Positions 32,701 to 33,600 of a stretch of DNA of 33,600 nucleotides are shown piece by piece; position 1 is the first letter of the stretch; each line of letters starts with the position of its first letter. The notes under the pieces are model-generated. The model had not been told where the DNA came from. It worked only from the letters and a program-made list of their open reading frames with translations, and did not search any database. Both the position numbers and the translations under genes were made by a program. The DNA lies in assembly GCA_001662425.1 (NCBI GenBank), contig BDDC01000554.1, forward strand, positions 1 through 33,600, written 5' to 3'. Source of the stretch: Chlamydomonas sphaeroides. Its lineage: Eukaryota > Chlorophyta > Chlorophyceae > Chlamydomonadales > Chlamydomonadaceae.

Positions 32701-33600
32701 CCGCAAGCTTCATTTGCTGACCGTTGGCTACATGCGGGGAGACCCGTGGTTGACGGGCAGCCTGGCAGCCTGGCAGCAGCGCCCCCGTGTGCGGGTTTGT
32801 GAGTAGCTAGAGCAACACGTACGCCCCGCCTGGCGCGCCCGCAGTCCGCCCTCCGCCAAGGCCGCCGTCGCCGCCACCAAGCCCGCTGCAGCCATCGCCA
32901 AGGCCACCGCCACTGGCAGCCACCTGCACGCTCGCCTCGGCCACCCTGGGGCAGCGCTTCAACGAATCCTGGGCCGCATCCAGCAACCTCACCGTCACAT
33001 CCACGGGGTGAGTGCACGGTGTACGTCCTGCTCGCATTCCTCGCCTCCTTCTGGCATGCTCCGTCCTGCCTCCTCCCCGGGTGCCCATCCCAACCACTTG
33101 ACAGCCCTCGGGTACCTCCCTAGCTCACCCTGACTGAGATCCTCAGTTACTGCGCTCCACGCACTGGGCTGGGCTCCACCACACGTGTGCTTACCCTTTG
33201 CCCTCTACCGGCGCCGCGCGACCCATCTGCTAGGCAGCCAGTCTTATGCCTCGCCCCGAGTTGTCCTCTGGCCGCGCAATCTATCTGAGCACTCCTTATG
33301 GCCCCGCCCTGGCCCTCATGCACCGCGCTGCCCATCCTCACCTGGCCCTCTGCTGGCCCTCATGCATCCGCCCTGACGCATGCCCGCAGCTGCGCGGTCC
33401 GCAGCATCACGAAGGTGGGTGGGTGGCGGGGTGGCGGGGCCATTGCACCGCACATGCCTCCACCGGCACCCCTGCTGCAGCGCCACCGCAGCTAGTTACC
33501 ATCACGCCACTGCGCCACTGAGCCTACCGCCTCGCTGTCTCCCCCCCCCCGAACCCGCCCCGCCGCAGCTGCTCTTGAGCATCCACCTGGACCACGGGTA
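11646..33600 (+). CDS. Gene 2 (3' partial): signal peptide, nine EGF-like modules, nine P-domain modules with proline linkers
   Basis: One continuous hand-built exon chain starts at ATG 11646 and leaves the window at 33600. About 60 exons keep phase throughout, apart from one doubtful junction (15253 to 15776/15816) and the N gap. Order: signal peptide, EGF1-4, EGF5-8, EGF9, then P1 to P9, each P-domain preceded by a proline-rich linker. The exons are given with the modules. Cys-rich EGF modules, DxNEC calcium-binding signatures, NxS/T sequons and PPSPP rods all point to a secreted extracellular-matrix or surface glycoprotein. No transmembrane segment or protease domain is seen in the part present. 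Gene 1 upstream is a paralogue. The window shows no stop, so the C-terminus is unknown. A split into two transcripts cannot be excluded without RNA data. Confidence 0.82.
12554..12800 (+). mobile_element. Possible insertion flanked by 12-bp direct repeats (intronic)
   Basis: TCGACGTCTAGG occurs at 12554-12565 and again, perfectly, at 12789-12800, bracketing 223 bp inside the intron 12536-12965. The enclosed DNA is GC-rich with small inverted repeats (GGGACCA...TGGTCCC) and has no coding sequence I recognise. The flanking repeats look like a target-site duplication, though 12 bp could also be a leftover of local duplication. Confidence 0.4.
14001..14735. repeat. Inverted-repeat-bounded segment in a long intron
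   Basis: The 1148-bp intron 13736-14883 is unusually long for this gene. Near 14001-14028 it has GCACGTTGCTACGCAAACGA preceded by CAAACG. Near 14699-14735 it has TTTCGTTTGCGTTTGCG. The reverse complement of the left part begins TTTCGTTTGCGT, an exact 12-base match to the right part, with weaker similarity beyond. The right end is a CGTTT/GCGTTT simple repeat, which could produce the match by chance. AACGAAAT-GG-ATTTCGTT (14021-14038) is a perfect hairpin. A direct repeat GTTTGCTTGTGTGGTGGC (near 14359 and 14380) lies inside. Confidence 0.45.
15164..17937 (+). other. EGF-like modules 5-8 (gene 2), duplicate of 1-4
   Basis: Exons: 3' part of 15125-15253, 15776-15878 (or from 15816), 16106-16115 (10 nt), 16299-16345, 16598-16681, 16893-16903 (11 nt), 17021-17074, 17252-17327, 17501-17601 and 17901-17948. 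EGF5 is DCVNATALCGTAAACQE ... YKCVCPVGKYF. EGF6 is DVNECQSAWPAPCGTASC ... FSCGCPLGFAL. EGF7 is DVNECALSTHNCGLAATC ... FKCQCPAGQYF. EGF8 is DVNECFGRNPPCGGSSTC ... YTCTCPAGFQY. Each matches its partner in EGF1-4 in sequence, exon size and intron phase, so a four-module block was duplicated. The 15253 junction is phase 0 but the best acceptor (15815) needs phase 1. An in-frame acceptor at 15775 would add SYSPHPPSPPRHP to the loop before the fourth Cys. Confidence 0.82.
17938..18702 (+). other. EGF-like module 9 (gene 2)
   Basis: The DVNE ending exon 17901-17948 is followed by 18285-18376 (CLRTGAQAVCRSGGVCVNLP, then GSWRCDCATAG) and a short exon 18665-18702 (QIYNYTSSSCESG). The short exon was found because it alone turns the phase-2 end at 18376 into the phase-1 start needed at 18868, and it supplies the sixth Cys. 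This module has no counterpart in the duplicated block. It has the spacing of a calcium-binding EGF (VNEC; C-V-N-L-P-G-S-W-x-C-x-C). The donor is GTGCGT in both introns. Confidence 0.75.
18203..18262 (+). repeat. (GCCTT/GCCCT)n pentamer repeat
   Basis: About 12 pentamers, mostly TGCCT/GCCTT with CCCTG variants, end ~20 bases before the acceptor at 18284. They also serve as the intron's pyrimidine-rich stretch. Confidence 0.88.
18868..20349 (+). other. P1: Pro linker plus A-type P-domain, interrupted by the gap (gene 2)
   Basis: Exons 18868-19054, 19180-19233, 19509-19638, then a part in the gap, then an exon ending at 20349. The linker is PPPAPSPPHPSPAPLPSP-like. The domain begins PCRFDSVLPQPLLVSSSGLV. 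The second Cys follows a phase-2 intron (CALNTITRVIVFVTLNHT). Then comes an intron exactly at NHT|(R)LGD, LGDLAVSLSQPAWYNAATG and, after the gap, GLLYAWSLVIEGAQN. The exon carrying the middle of the domain (expected about 200 nt, by comparison with P2-P4) is missing in the N run. The intron in NHT|Y is shared with P4 but not with P2 or P3. Confidence 0.78.
19727..20302. other. Assembly gap (576 N)
   Basis: A run of undetermined bases. From the neighbouring units it should hold the 3' part of an intron and most of the exon that encodes the 'VGTxFEAR ... GGVNPF ... GPWGLxVxD' part of P1. Its true length may differ from 576. Confidence 0.97.
20717..21782 (+). other. P2: Pro linker plus A-type P-domain (gene 2)
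   Basis: Exons 20717-20930, 21130-21313 and 21566-21782. The linker PPPSPPLPAPPQPPPRPSPS is followed by LLSCRFNSTLPQPLRVFDTN, then CPAASVSSLTVYLTLNHTYL, GDLTISLASPASYIASNGTW and GTWTALLSWQ up to DGTHE. The last exon gives LVGTIFEARMRNATGG, GGVNPFAGQNPAGPWGLRVQ and FLFDWALAIEGLEG. This is the clearest P-domain pattern in the window: H-T-Y-L-G-D-L strand, G-P-W-G-L-x-V-x-D and a final F-D-W-A-L. The acceptor TTGCAAG at 20716 equals that at 241 in gene 1. Confidence 0.85.
21890..23283 (+). other. P3: long Pro linker plus A-type P-domain (gene 2)
   Basis: Exon 21890-22343 encodes about 120 residues of PPSPTPALPPRPSPTPP-type linker, then SCRFNSTLPQPLRIFNMSTP. Exons 22674-22857 (CAASLVSTVTVFFKLNHTYL, GDLIISLASPASYIASSG) and 23085-23283 (IRVGSVFEARMRNATSIATF, then FAGQTSAGLWGLRVQDVD and FLFDWSLAIEGLEA) complete it. 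The junction phases 2, 0 and 1 match P2. The third exon is 18 nt shorter than that of P2 in the NATxx ... NPF loop. Linker codons use CCN in long strand-asymmetric tracts. Confidence 0.85.
23894..24005 (+). repeat. 30-bp tandem repeat in the P4 intron
   Basis: Four copies of a unit containing ATGACCTGTGTTTTACAAAA followed by GTCGTA (23894-23923, 23924-23953, 23954-23979, 23980-24005). The first two have 30 bases and the last two 26, lacking one CGTA. The array is AT-richer than its surroundings and runs straight into a TTTCTA tract. Confidence 0.93.
24006..24033 (+). repeat. TTTCTA hexamer tract 1
   Basis: AATATTTCTATTTCTATTTC plus a GTTTCGG end, directly after GTCGTA of the tandem array. 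It shares its context GTCGTAA...TCTATTTCTATTTC with the tract at 25914-25945. Confidence 0.8.
25078..27270 (+). other. P5: Pro linker plus B-type P-domain (gene 2)
   Basis: Exon 25078-25261 encodes the linker PPPPKPPAPPFPSPKPPSP, then VWSCVGSSTTAATTLTPTEI and ATISSAR. It is followed by 25829-25853 (25 nt, CGLLNITG), 26132-26232 (ISVTVTVAAANYSSLAMYLI), 26491-26530 (PIVAPYVAVNGTVE), 26857-26970 (FRWSEATGIRERLVPTAAGL) and 27186-27270 (IGTWLLRIYNTI ... YRWSITVTG). All exon sizes after the linker equal those of the two B-type units of gene 1, and stretches of intron near the splice sites are also alike. It is the only typical B-type unit in gene 2. Confidence 0.85.
25914..25945 (+). repeat. TTTCTA hexamer tract 2
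   Basis: GTCGTAACCATCTCTATTTC then TATTTCTATTTCG, in the intron 25854-26131 of P5. It is like the tract at 24006-24033 in both core and left flank. Confidence 0.8.
27484..29152 (+). other. P6: Pro linker plus divergent P-domain (gene 2)
   Basis: The linker exon 27484-27622 (GPPVISPPPVPPRPPPPPSP) is here separate from the first domain exon 27794-27886 (STSCTVVSSAPSLSVSPAAV, AIMDLEVPQ). Then follow 28126-28299 (CWVVAPASIVITLRLTHSYI, DNLEISITAPSGETGMLW, plus a CNCSPFGSC loop), 28585-28716 (TAATTSSRLNSSTGGGTS ... DYATFPGTWR), a 19-nt exon 28848-28866 (LTIRET) and 29086-29152 (NGTLFRWSMAFNGTTA). The LTHSYIDNLEISITAPSG strand matches the classical P-domain HTYxxDLxIxLxSPSG pattern well. The extra Cys loop is specific to this unit. 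Confidence 0.82.
28791..28812 (+). repeat. (CCTGA)4 pentamer tract
   Basis: Four perfect CCTGA units plus CC in the intron 28717-28847. Confidence 0.85.
29431..30680 (+). other. P7: Pro linker plus divergent P-domain (gene 2)
   Basis: Exon 29431-29638 encodes the linker TPPRPPRPPFRPPRPPSPSP, then TGACVSGDTSPGGPNAVMW and FVNLGTATAWTVINTNP. It is followed by 29798-29854 (SCFAAVITGIEISLTFSHP), 29988-30093 (CFNALEFVLVSPDGSRTATI, ending SGTYT), 30349-30463 (INPDFTSAPTMGDAAMGA ... FRRLPVQ) and 30588-30680 (GNWTLRIATFQASSPSG, VVWSMRLFGTSAG). I put the donor of 29988-30093 at GTGCGG (30094) rather than the later GTGACC (30102), because only the first keeps the next exon in frame. Confidence 0.8.
30823..32625 (+). 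other. P8: two Pro linker exons plus divergent P-domain (gene 2)
   Basis: Linker exons 30823-30909 (AGTPPFPPNPPPLPPSPKPP) and 31035-31176 (VPPSPRPPSPPPMPPSAS, then CDFSSSDPEYYFSGTAAGTY). Next come 31543-31591 (CWVAVVTSITLSIDLY), 31712-31955 (HVNGSQVSMLLSRPDASDVN ... FDREDPRG), 32186-32250 (RWRLMAYDANPDSQSGTLFG) and 32595-32625 (SMRIEGRTSS). The G-R-W-R-L-M-x-Y-D and G-T-L-F-G-W-S-M strands are typical P-domain ends. The middle, with NGS, NFT and NST sequons, has its own sequence. The linker is split by an intron, as at 242-500 in gene 1. Confidence 0.8.
31275..31299 (-). repeat. TTTCTA-like tract 3 (inverted)
   Basis: On the minus strand: GCCGTACATCTATTCCTATT then TCTACC, a degenerate relative of the tracts at 24006 and 25914, in the intron 31177-31542 of P8. 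Confidence 0.5.
32845..33600 (+). other. P9: Pro linker plus P-domain, cut by the window end (gene 2)
   Basis: Exon 32845-33007 encodes the linker RPPPRPPSPPPSPLQPSP, then ATCTLASATLGQRFNESWAA and NLTVTSTG. Exon 33390-33414 (25 nt, CAVRSITK) and exon 33569 onward (LLLSIHLDHGY) follow. The 25-nt exon with a phase-2 start and phase-0 end is the B-type hallmark, so P9 is B-like, though its sequence is divergent. The strand SIHLDHGY matches the HTY-containing strand of other units. The gene continues beyond the window. Confidence 0.75.

Noticed and set aside
1..33600. Bacterial-type features (operons, CRISPR array, IS elements, ribosome binding sites)
   Set aside because: The tandem repeats are short intronic minisatellites without spacer/repeat architecture, and the spliced gene structure is eukaryotic.
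1..33600. Subtilisin/kexin protease reading of the genes
   Set aside because: No Asp/His/Ser catalytic motifs of the S8 family (such as DTG, HGT, GTS) occur in the spliced frames; only P-domain-like units are present.
1..33600. Pherophorin identity
   Set aside because: The proline rods are alike, but the globular parts carry P-domain and EGF patterns, not the Cys-rich pherophorin domain as I know it.

Overview
The window looks like nuclear DNA of a volvocine-type green alga (Chlamydomonas/Volvox/Gonium relatives). It is very GC-rich, codons end mostly in G or C, and the many short introns have GTGAGT/GTGCGT-like donors and GCAG acceptors. Proline-rich segments of the PPSPP/PPPxP kind match the hydroxyproline-rich glycoproteins of algal walls and extracellular matrix. 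The species cannot be named from the sequence. A run of 576 N (19727-20302) is an assembly gap.

Both genes I can support lie on the + strand and encode mosaic secreted-type proteins. Gene 1 enters from the left edge and ends near 7677 or 7971. Gene 2 starts at 11646 with a clear signal peptide and runs off the right edge. The ~3.6 kb between them (7972-11645) holds repeats but no gene I can support.

The recurring unit in both genes is a proline-rich linker followed by a domain of about 130-160 residues. That domain resembles the P-domain (P/Homo B domain) that follows the catalytic domain in kexin/furin-type subtilases. The signature is an N-terminal Cys pair, an L-N-H-T-Y-L-G-D-L-like strand, a 'G-x-W-x-L-x-x-x-D' strand and a final 'W-[SAG]-[LMV]' strand. 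No subtilase catalytic domain is visible. Gene 1 shows the end of one P-module, three complete modules and an orphan last exon. Gene 2 shows nine EGF-like modules (a block of four present twice, plus one) followed by nine P-modules, P1-P9; P1 is interrupted by the gap and P9 by the window edge.

Linker exons after a P-domain begin in phase 1 and P-domains end in phase 1. Each linker+P-domain is therefore a symmetric 1-1 cassette that can be gained or lost without shifting the frame. Two main P-domain subtypes occur: A (longer exons) and B (a 25-nt and a 40-nt exon). Paralogous introns still share sequence, so some duplications look recent.

Inferred role: large secreted, probably N- and O-glycosylated wall or extracellular-matrix proteins whose EGF and P-domain modules act in binding or scaffolding. 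The exon model was built by hand from splice signals, phase continuity and similarity between units; no transcript data were available.
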